Positions 35,332 to 45,841 of a stretch of 64,000 nucleotides of DNA are shown piece by piece. Origin of the DNA: Isoetes taiwanensis (taxonomy: Eukaryota; Streptophyta; Lycopodiopsida; Isoetales; Isoetaceae); contig JAJEKV010000027.1 in the NCBI GenBank assembly GCA_021234155.1, positions 4,772,623 through 4,836,622 of the forward strand, in the 5' to 3' direction. A model generated the notes under the pieces. That model did no database searches and was not told the origin of the DNA. It saw only the letters and a list, made by a program, of their open reading frames with translations. How positions within the stretch are numbered: position 1 is the first letter of the stretch; each line of letters begins with the position of its first letter. The translations under genes were made by a program, and so were the position numbers.

Positions 35332-36417
35332 ATGGTAGCAGCAGTAGCAGGCCCTGGCAAGAAGATCCTGGAGCTCCTTAAGCCCGGGAGGGAGGAGGAG
35401 TCGTCGAGTTCGACCGACGACACCTACCACGCCTCCCAGGAGGAGAATCAGAGTAGCTCCTCGGTGGAGACAACGGATGGATGAGACCGTCACCTTTGGC
35501 CATCCGTCCGACCAGGAGGAGCAGGAGCACCAGGAGGAGCACCAGGAGGAGCAGGAGCAGCAGGAGGAGGACGAGCAGGAGAAGCAGTAGTAGCAGGAGG
35601 TTGGCCCTTCCAAGAAGAGGAAGGGCAAGGAGAAGGTAGCGGAATGGCCGAGGGAGAGGGCCCAGAGGAAGACGAGGGAGAGGAAGAAGGAAGCGCGGAG
35701 AAGGGAGAAGCGGTCCAAGAGGGACCAGGACTGCCCAAGAGGGACGGTCAGGAACCTCGTCGGGAATCTACCGACGAGGGGGAGGAGGAAGAGGAGAGTG
35801 AGGGAGCCGGCCAGACGGAGGATGAGCCCGAGGGAGACGCCGGGGAACCCTCGAATCCTGACGCCCGCCCACCATACTCTAAGTGCCCTAAGCCACCTAA
35901 GGTCATAAAGAAGCAGAAGGTGGGCGAGCGGGAGTTCACGTTGAAGCAAGACCGTGAATTCCAGCGTTGGAAGAAAGTATACCAGGAGTACCTCTGGAGG
36001 TGGAAGAGGTACAATGACTGGTATTGTAAGCAAAACGTACAGAGGTACGTTAAAGGCGGGCGGCCGAAGAACCAGCCCAAGCCACCGCCACTATGGCCGG
36101 AGCCGTCGAAGAAGGTCCACCACGGGCCCAATTCAAGGCATGCCCGTGTCTTCAAGGAGATTAGGCACTTCCAACAGTGCACTAATCTCCTTATCAGGAA
36201 GGTGCCCTTCGAACGGCTCCTCCCGGAGATAATGCAGGACTTCCGGACCAATTATAGAGTGACACCCTTGACGGTTCGAGCCCTGCAGGAGGCAGCAGAG
36301 GCGAAGCTCATCCAGCTTTTTGAAGAAGGTAATCTCTGTGCAATCCACGCCAAGCGGGTGACGATAATGCCCAAGGATCTGCACTTGGCGAGGAGGATCC
36401 GCAAGGTGAAACCTTGA
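35332..36417 (+). pseudogene. acidic protein ending in a divergent histone H3 fold
   Basis: From an ATG at 35332 one frame runs to TGA at 36415-36417, interrupted by one TGA at 35482-35484; the open part starts at 35644 (257 residues). The N-terminal half is very acidic and low-complexity ([29 protein letters not shown]). A basic, aromatic linker follows ([20 protein letters not shown]), and the last ~90 residues form a histone H3 fold. Helix N reads [20 protein letters not shown], helix 1 [14 protein letters not shown], loop 1 TNYRVT, helix 2 [20 protein letters not shown], and loop 2 to helix 3 [14 protein letters not shown] then [14 protein letters not shown]. Loop 1 has canonical H3 length, and its Arg is kept. 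The RHFQ and TNLLI words are CENH3-like, the rest canonical. The usual H3 tail (ARTKQTARKS) is absent. In 35480-35640 another frame gives a Glu/Gln repeat then [10 protein letters not shown], so a frameshift may hide the true N-terminus. No family I know joins these parts. Confidence 0.7.
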
Positions 36418-37420
36418 GGAGCTCCATTTTTGTACATAAACTAAAATTATATATATATATAAACTTTTGTCTGTATAATTCTATTCCATATCTATATAAA
36501 AGTTTTTTTTTCCTGTAAATTAATTTCTTGTTTGATATAAAAGTGTTTTTGTATTGCAGTAGAATCTTTTGTATCATACTTAGAATACTCCTAATTGCTT
36601 AAATTGCATAAAATTTTGACCCAAAAATCAAAATTTGGCTCGAAGTCAACCCACTATGGCCGATTCATGCCAAAGCCCTCTGCGTCGCGAATGCAGATCC
36701 CTTTCACGCGAATGGACCCAAGTCACTTGATTTGGGGCAAAATTGATCCAATTTTTGTACTAAGAGATGTTACAATGCCTAAAATTCGTCTAGAAATGCA
36801 GTGTAGCACTTAATTTTAGTTAAAAATATCAAAATCAAGTCAAAATTGGCTCACTCGGGTCGATTCGAACCAAAGCCCTCTGCATCGCGAACGGAGACCC
36901 CTTTCGCGCAAATGGACCCGAGTCACCCAAATTTCCACTTTTAGATATCCAATTAGCATGAAATAAGTTGCTAATTAGTTTAGAATTGACCCAAATAGGC
37001 ATGTTAGCATTTTATAACCCTTAGAAATGTTTAATTGTGAGCAAAATCAGGCCACTCGGGTCGATTCGCGCCAAAGCCCTCTGCGTCGCGAACGTAGACC
37101 CCTTTCGCGCGAATGGACTCGAGTCGACCAACTTTGACCACGACTTGCCCAAATTTGTCCCATCAAACTGCCATATAGTGTTTCTTGATTTGTTTTGCTT
37201 AGATTTGCACTTCATGGTACCTCATTTGGAGATCCATAGCCTTAGAACAAAGGTCTGTTCGATCAAGAACCCTTGTGCATGGAAGCCGAGGCAGCCTTAG
37301 TCTATATAAGGGGGCCTCATTTGCCATTTCCTCTTCGCCAAACTTGCTCTCACCCTCTTACGCGATTTTCCAGGCGTTTATCAGTTCTTCCAAGCCATTT
37401 TCTACATCTATCTCTGCTCA
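36418..37420 (+). promoter_or_regulatory. three 200-bp direct repeats and TATA box
   Basis: Three copies of a CpG-rich core (about 36651-36726, 36851-36926, 37052-37125) repeat at 200-201-bp spacing in otherwise AT-rich DNA. Each reads roughly ACTCGGGTCGATTCGCGC, then CAAAGCCCTCTGCGTCGCGAA, then GCGCGAATGGACCCGAGT. The ends form an imperfect 18-bp inverted repeat, and the middle is partly palindromic. TATATAA at 37303-37309 precedes an ATG at 37421. The layout suggests a promoter or U3-type region of the following gag gene. I could not find an LTR end or primer-binding site. Confidence 0.5.
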
Positions 37421-38534
37421 ATGGCACCTACCAACTTCGTTCAATGGTACGACAGTGCCAACCACATCCGTGATTTCCCTGCTGAAGAGGCCTTCCATGT
37501 GTTTGATCATCTCTTCGACCTGCATGCAACCCTGACTAGAACCCCTTACTACACTGATATAGTTTGCCAGCATGACAAGCAAATCTTACCCTGGGAAGTT
37601 AGCCTTCCCCTAGGGGAGGGAAGTGGATATCCTTAGAGTCGCTGAGCCAAGCCATAGGGAAGGATCTAGAGTCAAGAGGCAGCTGTGGGACAGGACGAGG
37701 GACATGTCTGACTATATGACTTGTAAGGCTCACAGGCATAGGTATATTTCGGCACAGGCGGCTCTCTCTTTATACATGTAGTATAGGGCAGTCAACAAGG
37801 TGGGGGAGCCTTCGATCCAGCCTTTGGACCTAGCGCCACTCAACACAAGCATGGAGCAAAGCCAGATACAAGAGATTGAATCCTCGGAGTACGTGTACCA
37901 TGGCACAACATCAGGGACACTGCAGATTGAGCAGAGCTATGAGAAACTTGGGGAAGAAAACCCAGATTAGGAGAGCAGGGAGGCAGCAAGAATGGAGAGA
38001 TGCATAGCAAGGCATGATGATAACATTAGACGGGCCACAGAACCACCAATCGACATCACAACTCTATCGCCAATAGTAATCGAAGGTGAGGAGTACATTT
38101 TGGCAAACGATATCCTCAACCTCCCATACTGCGAAGAAGAGGGGCTCAGGATCGACGAGCTCTTAGGCTTGATTGCAAAGGAGCAGCAGAGCGACTTCAT
38201 TGACTACTCCTATCAGGAAGTCCCAAGAGAAGTAGCAGAGCGGCACTCCTACGCCGGCGAGACAATGTCTGACGTCGCCGCCTATGAATATATAAGAGAA
38301 ACGTACCAGCGGCAACAGCCAGTCATCCCAAAAGAGGAGTTCCAAGTCATTCAAAGCAGGTTATACAAACCAGGGAAGGCCGGAGCTCCAGCCGAACCGT
38401 TCGATCGTGAAGTATGCGCGAGGGGTCCAGCAGCATCAATTTGGAGAGCGCAACCACCATGTGGAGGGACCATGAAGAGTCTACGGTGGAGTAGCTCAAA
38501 TGAAGGGCACAGGATCGCAAGAAGCGGGGCATAG
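37421..38534 (+). pseudogene. leading region of gag polyprotein, broken
   Basis: The first frame (37421-37636) encodes MAPTNFVQWYDSANHIRDFP and ends in a frameshift. Downstream frames (37992-38534) are acidic and then low in complexity (EEGLRIDELLGLIAKEQQSD). No domain is recognised. Its position between a TATA box and the capsid suggests a long N-terminal Gag extension or a separate small ORF. Confidence 0.4.
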
Positions 38535-38969
38535 GGGAAGAGCGCTCCGATACTATCTTCCAGTCCTCAGTCAAGGATAAATGATAGTCTTCCACAAGGA
38601 GTTTAGCCCACGAGGAGAGGAGGCCGTGGCGCTCTTAATATCACTCTCAGGTTTTGGGCAGCATGCCAAGTTGCACAGCAACACGGATCACATCATCCTC
38701 TTCAAGAGATCCGTGGTACTCTACAACCTCGACTTCGCCAGGGGCCACTTGAGAGACGCACCAATGACGGTCGTCACGGCAACAACGCCTCCACTTCCTC
38801 CACCTCAAATGGCTCGAGCTCTCGAGGGTGGGTCAGCGAGAAACATCCTGTGCAACGTCGGCAAAGGCCTTCGACTTAAAGATGTCAAGAACTTCTTCAA
38901 ATCAATGCCAGGAACACCGGTTCAGGATATCAAGGCCAGGGCCGACAGCAACTGTGGCAGCCAAGGAAC

Positions 38970-39958
38970 TTGTTCGGCCGCGAGCAAGACGACGACCAAG
39001 ATATGACAGTTGAAACAGTAAATGCAAGCTTGGCTCAGATGAGGAATCAGATGCAGCAGTTACTACAGTGGGCAACACCACTAATGCATGCCCAAGAGTA
39101 TGGACCTCCACCACTGCCTCCACCTCCAAGGGGTCTTGACGGAACTCCTCAACCAGAGGGGAAAGAAGCCCAGGCTCCCGAGAAGCATAGGAAGAGAAAA
39201 AGAAGGCATAGGATGAGCCCATCTCCTTCCAGCTCTAGCAGATCAGAGACTTCAGACAGTGGATCCGGAAGTAGCTCCGAGAGTGAGTTAGACACGTCGC
39301 ATGGCAGAGATAAGGACAGAAAAACAGATGACTACCAAAAGAAAGTAGACAACGCAATGAGTAATGTGTGGAAGATAAGAAAGCTAGGCCAATTCTCGGG
39401 CAAGGACAGATCAGGTATGGAGGCAGAAGCATGGCTGGATGAGATGGAAGAATTCGGAAACTCTTATGGAATGAAAGATAAAGATATAGGCAAGGTGGCA
39501 ACAACAAACTTGATAGGGCCAGCCAGAATATGGTGGAAGGGTTATGCAAAATCAAACAAGTTGAGAAGAAACAACTGCAGGTTTAGGACATTCAGCGAGG
39601 CATTCCTAAGCATTATGTCCCGAGATCCCATACCAGCAGACAAATACAACAATTCTATAGGTTGGATCAGGGTAATTTATCCGTGGCTAAGTATAGGGAG
39701 GAGTTCATGAGGTTGAGATTGAATGTTCCAAGGATAACGGAAAGACAAGCCGTAGATGGGTATATCGAGGGCCTCAATAGCAACATCAAAAGGCTAGTGA
39801 GGGCAATAAATCCGAGAACAGTTGGGGAAGCAGAAGATAAAGCTCTCAGCTTAGAAGAGGCACCAGTGACCCCGGCACAGAAACAACTTCCATATAAAGG
39901 AAAGGCAGCAGGGCAATATCAGGCTAGACAGGCACCCTCTATTCCAGCAGGAGGCTAG
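38970..39958 (+). pseudogene. Ty3/gypsy Gag capsid, one frameshift
   Basis: After a Pro-rich and Ser/Arg-rich lead (PPPLPPPPRG, KHRKRKRRHRMSPSPSSSSR), the capsid fold of the retrotrans_gag family is clear. It reads KLGQFSGKDRSGMEAEAWLD, then TNLIGPARIWWKGY and FRTFSEAFLSI. A 1-nt frame change near 39660 leads into LDQGNLSVAKYREEFMRLR and AVDGYIEGLNSNIKRLVR. A zinc-knuckle-like LCFRCFQTEC lies near 40090, its later ligands lost. Confidence 0.8.
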
Positions 39959-40089
39959 TACCAGGGGAAAGCTCGGGGGAAGCCTTATGGGGAACGCAAG
40001 CCACAGGAAAGATCAGGGGGCAAGTCAGTTAGATTTCTCCTAAACAGCATCCCAAAGGAGAAAAGACAGGAATGCATTGAGAAGAAATT

Positions 40090-40570
40090 GTGCTTCAGGT
40101 GCTTCCAGACCGAATGCACAATTGCCCTTTTGTTATACAGGCGGCATTAGCTGAACTTGTCGATTGGGAGTCACCAGCCGAGGGGGATGACGAGGAAGGA
40201 GACCAACAGGAACCCCAAGACTTCATAGAAGGTGAGTGTAAAATTTGTGCAGCCATTGAGTCAGGGGAGGTTAAGAATCAGTCTACAATCATCTCGGCAG
40301 AAGGAATCATAGATAGCAAGCCATACATAGTCTTGATAGACACAGGTAGTTCCCACAAATTTGCCTCTCCAAGGCTAGCTGCTTTCATGAGGAATAAGAT
40401 CTTGAAGTCCAAGCCCAGGCAAGCGGCGCTATCTGCCACATTAAGGGGAGGAGAATTAGTTTTGACATAGACCTTAGTGGAAGCAAGTGGCCGATGGGTG
40501 CGAAAGTGATGGACATTGGGAAATATGACCTCATAGTAGGAATGGAGTTCCTCAGACCAGCAACGAGATC
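40090..40570 (+). pseudogene. Ty3/gypsy aspartic protease remnant
   Basis: The frame carries the active-site loop VLIDTGSSHKFAS (about 40329-40366). After a stop at 40468-40470 and a frame change comes MDIGKYDLIVGMEFL (about 40509-40552), the usual second half (hydrophobic-hydrophobic-G turn). A 20-bp tandem duplication (CAACGAGATCTCTATGA at 40561 and 40581) adds to the damage. Confidence 0.75.
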
Positions 40571-41021
40571 TCTATGACCGCAACGAGATCTCTATGACGG
40601 TGCCAGACGGCAATCGATACATAAGGTAAGAAGGTAACTTCAGCTATGCAATGTATCTCTATGAAGTAGTTGAGGAAAAGCATAATAAAGAATAGGGTGG
40701 ATTATATCTTGAGGCTAGAGGCAGTTGAGTCAAGTCAAGCAAAAGGAAGTGAGCCAAGTGAAAAGTAGTTGCCTAAGCCAATAGCAAGGCTTATAAAGGA
40801 GTTTCATGATGTATTCATGGATGAAATCCGTCACCTACTACCTTACAGGGGTATAGAGTGCGAAATCATGCTAGGGGGTTAGGATCTTGATTTCGGACGA
40901 AAATTGAAGATGCACATACACGTCAGCATGAGAGCGCCATTTTTCTTGAATCGTTTGTCTTTTATGATTCAAACTGAATCTTGATGAAATTCATCAGGAA
41001 CTTTTCAATAGAGTCGGATCT

Positions 41022-41384
41022 GTGATCGAATCCTTTGCTGGTCTTGTAGAGGCCAAGCAATTTTTGAATTCCTTACAATCTGAGCTTCACATGGATGGAA
41101 AATTCTTTGTAATTCTGAAACAGGAGCAGAGAATTACATGTGGTTTTCTTCAAGGCCCTTTCTCGGAGCTTTGGAATTTTCTAATCTTTAAACAATTTTT
41201 CCCGGATCATTTATTTGAAGCTGAATACACCTTCATACCCGAATCAGAAGAATTTGAAGGCCAAATTATTGAATCCTGGGTTCTTGAATTCACAGGAAGA
41301 CACAATATTTCTCCAACAGCTATCTTTCAAGTCTTCTGTGGCTGGGCAGATAACAAGATCACGGTAAAGGTGTTTACAGAATGA
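41022..41384 (+). CDS. small ORF in LINE 5' region, unknown
   Basis: A 120-residue frame (MIESFAGLVEAKQFLNSLQS ... VFCGWADNKITVKVFTE) precedes ORF1. It is rich in Phe and aromatic residues and shows no motif I recognise. It could be a LINE leader ORF or a decayed N-terminal part of ORF1. Confidence 0.3.
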   Translation: MIESFAGLVEAKQFLNSLQSELHMDGKFFVILKQEQRITCGFLQGPFSELWNFLIFKQFFPDHLFEAEYTFIPESEEFEGQIIESWVLEFTGRHNISPTAIFQVFCGWADNKITVKVFTE

Positions 41385-41565
41385 TATCAAGTGTTAAGGC
41401 TTTGGTTTTGTTTAATTCTGGCTTTAATTTGGCTTTCCTCTCTTTCTTCTTGTTTTATCCTTCAATTGTCAGCCTTGTTTTTCCTGATTGTCTCCCTTAA
41501 TTGCTCCTTTAGTCGATCCATATCTTGTTTTCCTTAGAACTCTGCTTTCCCCCCTTCTTTCCATG

Positions 41566-43335
41566 ATGGCTAACTTTACTGAAAATCCAAAAAATTCAAA
41601 TATTTCAAAAAACCTAAATGCCAACTCCCTCATTCTTCTGCACAATTTCATGCTTCTTGCTCCCGACCAAAGAGGCGACCTTCTTAAACAGTTAAGCTCT
41701 TTTCATTCTGATCCTTCAAATGTCTTTAAATTTGGGGATTTTGCTGACTTAAACCTTCTGTCAAAAGAGATGCATCACATTTCCAGAGATGTTCCACACT
41801 AGGACAATCTTTCCAAAGATCCAGCTTTTGATGGCTTCTCGCCTATTCTCGATGCAAATGGGGTGCCCATTCCTTATGGGGATCCAAGACCAGCACAACA
41901 AATTCATTCCAATCACGAGCTTACACAAGAATTTTTCAACCTTCAATATCTGTCCCGGCCTGATCTCCAATTGTTCAAAGGTATTCATCTTAATAACTCG
42001 TCTATTGCTTCCAAAATTGAATCTTTGTCTTCTACTACTGTTGTTATTTCTGTTGATAAAGTTGAGTCAACATTCAACAACTTTGGGATCATTTGCTGAG
42101 ATTAAACAAGGGAATAGTTATAAACTCTATTTACTGGCTTAACTATCCCTATTTGCTTATGGAATGTGGCAATAGCAGAACTGCAAATTTCATGCTCAAA
42201 ATGGGGCATTCGACCTTTAATACATTCCAAATCTCTTTCATTAAATGGAGTCCCTCTCTGTCTATCAATGATTTTGGAAAATTCTTCATTGCATCTGTCA
42301 GCATGAATGACTTATCCCCAATTTATTGGAATGAAGACTGCTTTTCAAAATTTTTTAACTCCCTTGGAACCTACATTTCCTCCGAATATTCTCCATATAA
42401 GCCTCCAAAATGCTATATCCAACTTGATACCTGTTAGAGCCTGAACTCTAACCTTGCAAGAAGGATGAAAAACCCAACACAATCTAACAGAACAAGGCAA
42501 TGCACAACACAAAGAATCATCATCTCCATAGCTAGATCAAGCAAAAGAAACTCTCTCCCAATACACCGTCTCTCTGTTCTTCTCTCTCTGCTCAGATAAC
42601 ACCGTCATGATCATCCCACAATGCATACGTGCAAATATCCTGCACGCGTGCATGTGCGTATCTCCCTCCATATACAGTATACAATCTTCTATACCACCTC
42701 AATAATGGTGAGTGTGGTGAGTGGTGACGAGTGTGGTGAGTGGTGACGAGTGTGGTGAGTGGTGAATGGTGACAAGTGTGGTGAGTGGTGACCACCCTAA
42801 CAATACCACTAAGCCAATTCCTACTTCCATTCCCCTTGTGGATTTCTTTGGTAAACCTATGACTCTAAATCTAAGACGGGTAGGACTGCCAAATTTCTGC
42901 CAGAATTGCAAAGCCAGGCATTTTTTTCACTCACCCTGCAGTCATAAAGACTTCAAAGATTCTGGAAATCAGGTTCAAGGAGATATACAAGGGAATTTAC
43001 ATGGTGATTCAAAAAACACCAATAACTCTCTTTATGCTTTAAAGCAAGGGCAAAGGCAGAAAATAGTACCCCAGAGAAATCAGTTCAACTCAGGAGATGT
43101 GGTTAATCAAAGTCAGCAGGATCAAACTCAGGAAGTTAACCACAACAATTTTAATCTGCAAGAATGGATTCCATACACAAGGATCAATGGCAGCAAAAAA
43201 AGAATTCTCAAAAAAAGGGAACTCAAACAGAAGCAACTGTTGGAAAAAGAAAATAATGCTTCAAGCTTCATGCACAGGAAATTTACTACTTTCAAGCTTG
43301 CACCCTCAACAATCAAAGTTCTAAACAGGGGTGTT
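41566..43335 (+). pseudogene. LINE ORF1, 5' part (RNA-binding, zinc knuckle)
   Basis: From MMANFTENPKNSNISKNL (41566) the frame is open to a stop at 41800-41802, then recovers through 42100-42431. Sequence such as FMLKMGHSTFNTFQISFIKW and PPKCYIQLDT resembles the DUF4283-type RNA-binding region of plant LINE ORF1. After the solo LTR the frame resumes TKPIPTSIPLVDFFGKP, then a CCHC zinc knuckle (FCQNCKARHFFHSPC, about 42894-42940) and a basic, Gln-rich tail up to the Ty3 insertion at 43336. ORF1 proteins coat LINE RNA. Stops and one frame change before 42110 show decay. Confidence 0.75.
42432..42802. repeat. 371-bp solo LTR with 5-bp target duplication
   Basis: The insert starts TGTTAG and ends CTAACA (6-bp inverted ends) and is flanked by ATACC at 42427-42431 and 42803-42807. 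It holds a minisatellite (about four 19-bp units GTGGTGAGTGGTGACGAGT, 42716-42790). Removing it with one ATACC restores the ORF1 frame. No internal domain remains, so it is a solo LTR or a small non-autonomous LTR element. Confidence 0.9.
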
Positions 43336-45798
43336 TGTTGCCCATTTCTGGCAACATGGACTAGCATCTATTATCAAAAACTTTTGTTTCATCCATATTT
43401 CCTCTAAGGAAAAGTTTCAGGCTATTGTGATCCCATTAGAGTTTGGAAGACATTTGACCAAGTTTGGAAGGCATTGGGGATCTCCTTTTATAGCCTAATC
43501 TTTTCCTTGAGGTAAAATACCTTTTAGACACATTCCCATTTGTTTAACATTTTCCTTTGATTTGAAGACCAGGCAAAGGCTATAGCAAGATTATCAAGGA
43601 AGCACAAGATGTTTTACCAAAGCTCAACCTTATGAAGCTTGCTTGAGTTTCATTAGTAGTTTGAAGTCACACATACAAGGATGCCATCTTGGAAGTGAAA
43701 CATGCTCTTATTCTAGCCTTGAAGTTTGGAAGACCCTTATAGAAGTTTGGAAGACCCTTAGGCTTTGAGCAAATGTATCTTAAACTCACGAGGTATGATT
43801 TGAGCATTAGAGACAATCTGAGATGAAATCAAGTGCTTCTGAGGGTACCCATCTTGTCTTCATTCCATATCCACCTTTTTTATGTCCTATGAACCTTTTA
43901 TAACCTTTCTCTCACCATGTTTTTCACTTTTGAGACCTTTTCCCATCATTTCACTACCCATTTTTTTATTGATCCTACCTTCAATTGAGAATTGCCCCCT
44001 AATGATCTTGAAAAACTTCAAAGGCAAGAAAACTCTTTTCTCATTCTCATTTCATCTTCCTAAACCCTAGTATAGCCTATTTACACCCTTTTCCCATCTT
44101 TTTCCCATGACTTTTTCACCATCCCTATGTTGCAATATTTATTGACCATGGGTCAAAATGGACAAAAATTTAAATGTTTCAGTTTGACCTGAAAACCTTC
44201 TAGATGGAAAGCTTGGCAAAAAAGAGCTAACATAGCCTTTTTAAATTTGAAAAAAACCTTTGGGAAGGCCTTCAAAACTGGATTCTTGGGATGCGTGCCA
44301 AAAAAATAAAAAACCTATTCTAGCCTATCTACCCTATCTATTTCTGCATAGTTCCGGTCACCCCCAATTTTTCCACGTGGGCGGGGGCGGGGCGGTTTAA
44401 CGGCTGGGTGTCCCCTCTCGTGGCACGTAAATTTAATAGTGGGGTCAACACTATTCCTTATATCTGAGAAAGCTGCCGGACTTCGTTTATGCCCGTGGGA
44501 TATATCACCCTTAAGAATTTTCGATGAACCCTAAGAAATGGGAGAACACGCTAAATCCGCCAATTAGGTGCCTAAATTTGATTGAATCCCATGCCAATTT
44601 TCCCCGAGATCAACTCCCCGAACCTTTTCCGAGACCTTGGGGACCCTCTGTGGCACTTGATCCGTGAGAAATTGCTCAAATTTGGCCTTAAATCACTTTC
44701 GGCGAGAGCTAGTTTTGTGAGAAGAACGGTTCTTAAACCGGCATTACAGATCAAATCGGGGCGCCCCTCGGAGATAGACCTCTGTGATCTTGGCATTTTG
44801 ATATTCGATATTATCTTGCTCGCTCTATTCAAAATTTGCTCTGCTTTCCCGCTTTCGTGATTGAAAGATCTCGTCCCAAAGTGACTTGTTCGACAAATTG
44901 AGGCACTTCAACTACAACTCAAAAATCATTTCATTCGGCTTCATTGGTAGTTCTGAGATTCACTAAAGGCTCAGACAGACCTGGATTTTACTTTCAAACA
45001 CTATTATATGTTTGAATTTGGTAATGCCTTGCTAACACTATCAAATTTCTTGTGTTACATTTCTATAATGCATAGTCTTTGCCTGGAAAGTTGTTGTCAC
45101 CATTGTATATTCATCTTTTGTAATCCTGCATTGTGCTTTTAAAGCTAAAAAACTAAAAACAAAACCCAAAATATTTATTCCAAGCTATATTCTTTTCAGA
45201 TAGTTGCATTTCATCTTCATAAAAACCTTAGAAACCTACACATTCAAAGAAAACACATAAAAAGACCTTTTTTCATAAGCATCCACGAGTTTGTTCTTTT
45301 CACGAGGCCTCGGCTACTTACAGAGAAACCAAAACTCTCTTTTGCTATTTAAACCCTATGCACATGATCTAGGGGTTATTTTGAAGTTGCCTGCCCAGAT
45401 CCCAACTCAAGATTCCTTATCAAACTCCATCTGCAAATTTTGGCCCTCTGTTTTGGCACTGGCCAACTTTTTGACCTGACTTTGACCTACATTTTCTCAA
45501 CCTTCCCCTATTCAAATCAAGTCAAATCTCCACCCCCAGTTTCCTTTGCTTGTTGATCATCTATACCACCAATCACATCTCAAAAAATCTCACAAGGTGT
45601 TAATGCGCAAGGCCATTTTTTGCTCTGACAGTTTTTTCAGTTTCAGTGACTTTAGTGATTTTGGAAAAACCAATATTCCAAAATGACTTTTCTCACTTCA
45701 TATGTCAAGGATTGATCACCCTAAGTGATCTGGAGGTCCTAACCATTTTGTTTGAGCTTCCTTAAGGTTAGAGTAAAATTCCAGGTTTTAGGCTAACA
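43336..45798 (+). repeat. 5' LTR
   Basis: 2463 bp, TG...CA ends. Nearly identical to the 3' LTR except for short clusters of differences (for example about 44365-44400, 44700-44720, 44850-44900, 45280-45300). Confidence 0.95.
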
Positions 45799-45801
45799 TT
45801 T

Positions 45802-45820
45802 TGGAGGTCCTACCGAGATT
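45802..45820 (+). promoter_or_regulatory. primer-binding site
   Basis: TGGAGGTCCTACCGAGAT starts 3 nt after the LTR end. TGG pairs with the CCA end of a tRNA, and the complement (ATCTCGGTAGGACCTCCA) has the form of a tRNA T-stem plus acceptor end. I did not identify the tRNA with certainty. Confidence 0.7.
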
Positions 45821-45841
45821 TTCACCTGGAAGTTGAACTCC

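Larger units (their letters stand above)
37421..40890 (+). mobile_element. Ty3/gypsy gag-protease fragment, truncated in RT
   Basis: Broken plus-strand frames run from a leading open frame at 37421, through an N-terminal extension (37980-38530, 38581-39005) and a Gag capsid (38970-39958), to an aspartic protease (40090-40570). The very start of RT follows (about 40761-40885: IARLIKEFHDVFMDEI, LLPYRGIE). The sequence then switches abruptly to the LINE at about 40890. RT, RNase H and integrase are missing. No LTR is identified on either side. Confidence 0.75.

Noticed and set aside
35023-36033. 336-residue minus-strand open frame, Leu/Ser-rich
   Set aside because: It is the antisense shadow of the acidic repeat region of the H3-like ORF (GAG/GAA codons read as CTC/TTC).
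36130-36417. assignment of the H3 fold to CENH3
   Set aside because: Only helix N looks CENH3-like. Loop 1 has canonical H3 length and the helix 2 to helix 3 region is canonical.
35332-36417. ordinary histone H3 host gene or retrocopy
   Set aside because: The conserved basic tail is absent, and a ~160-residue acidic and aromatic extension lies in the same open frame.
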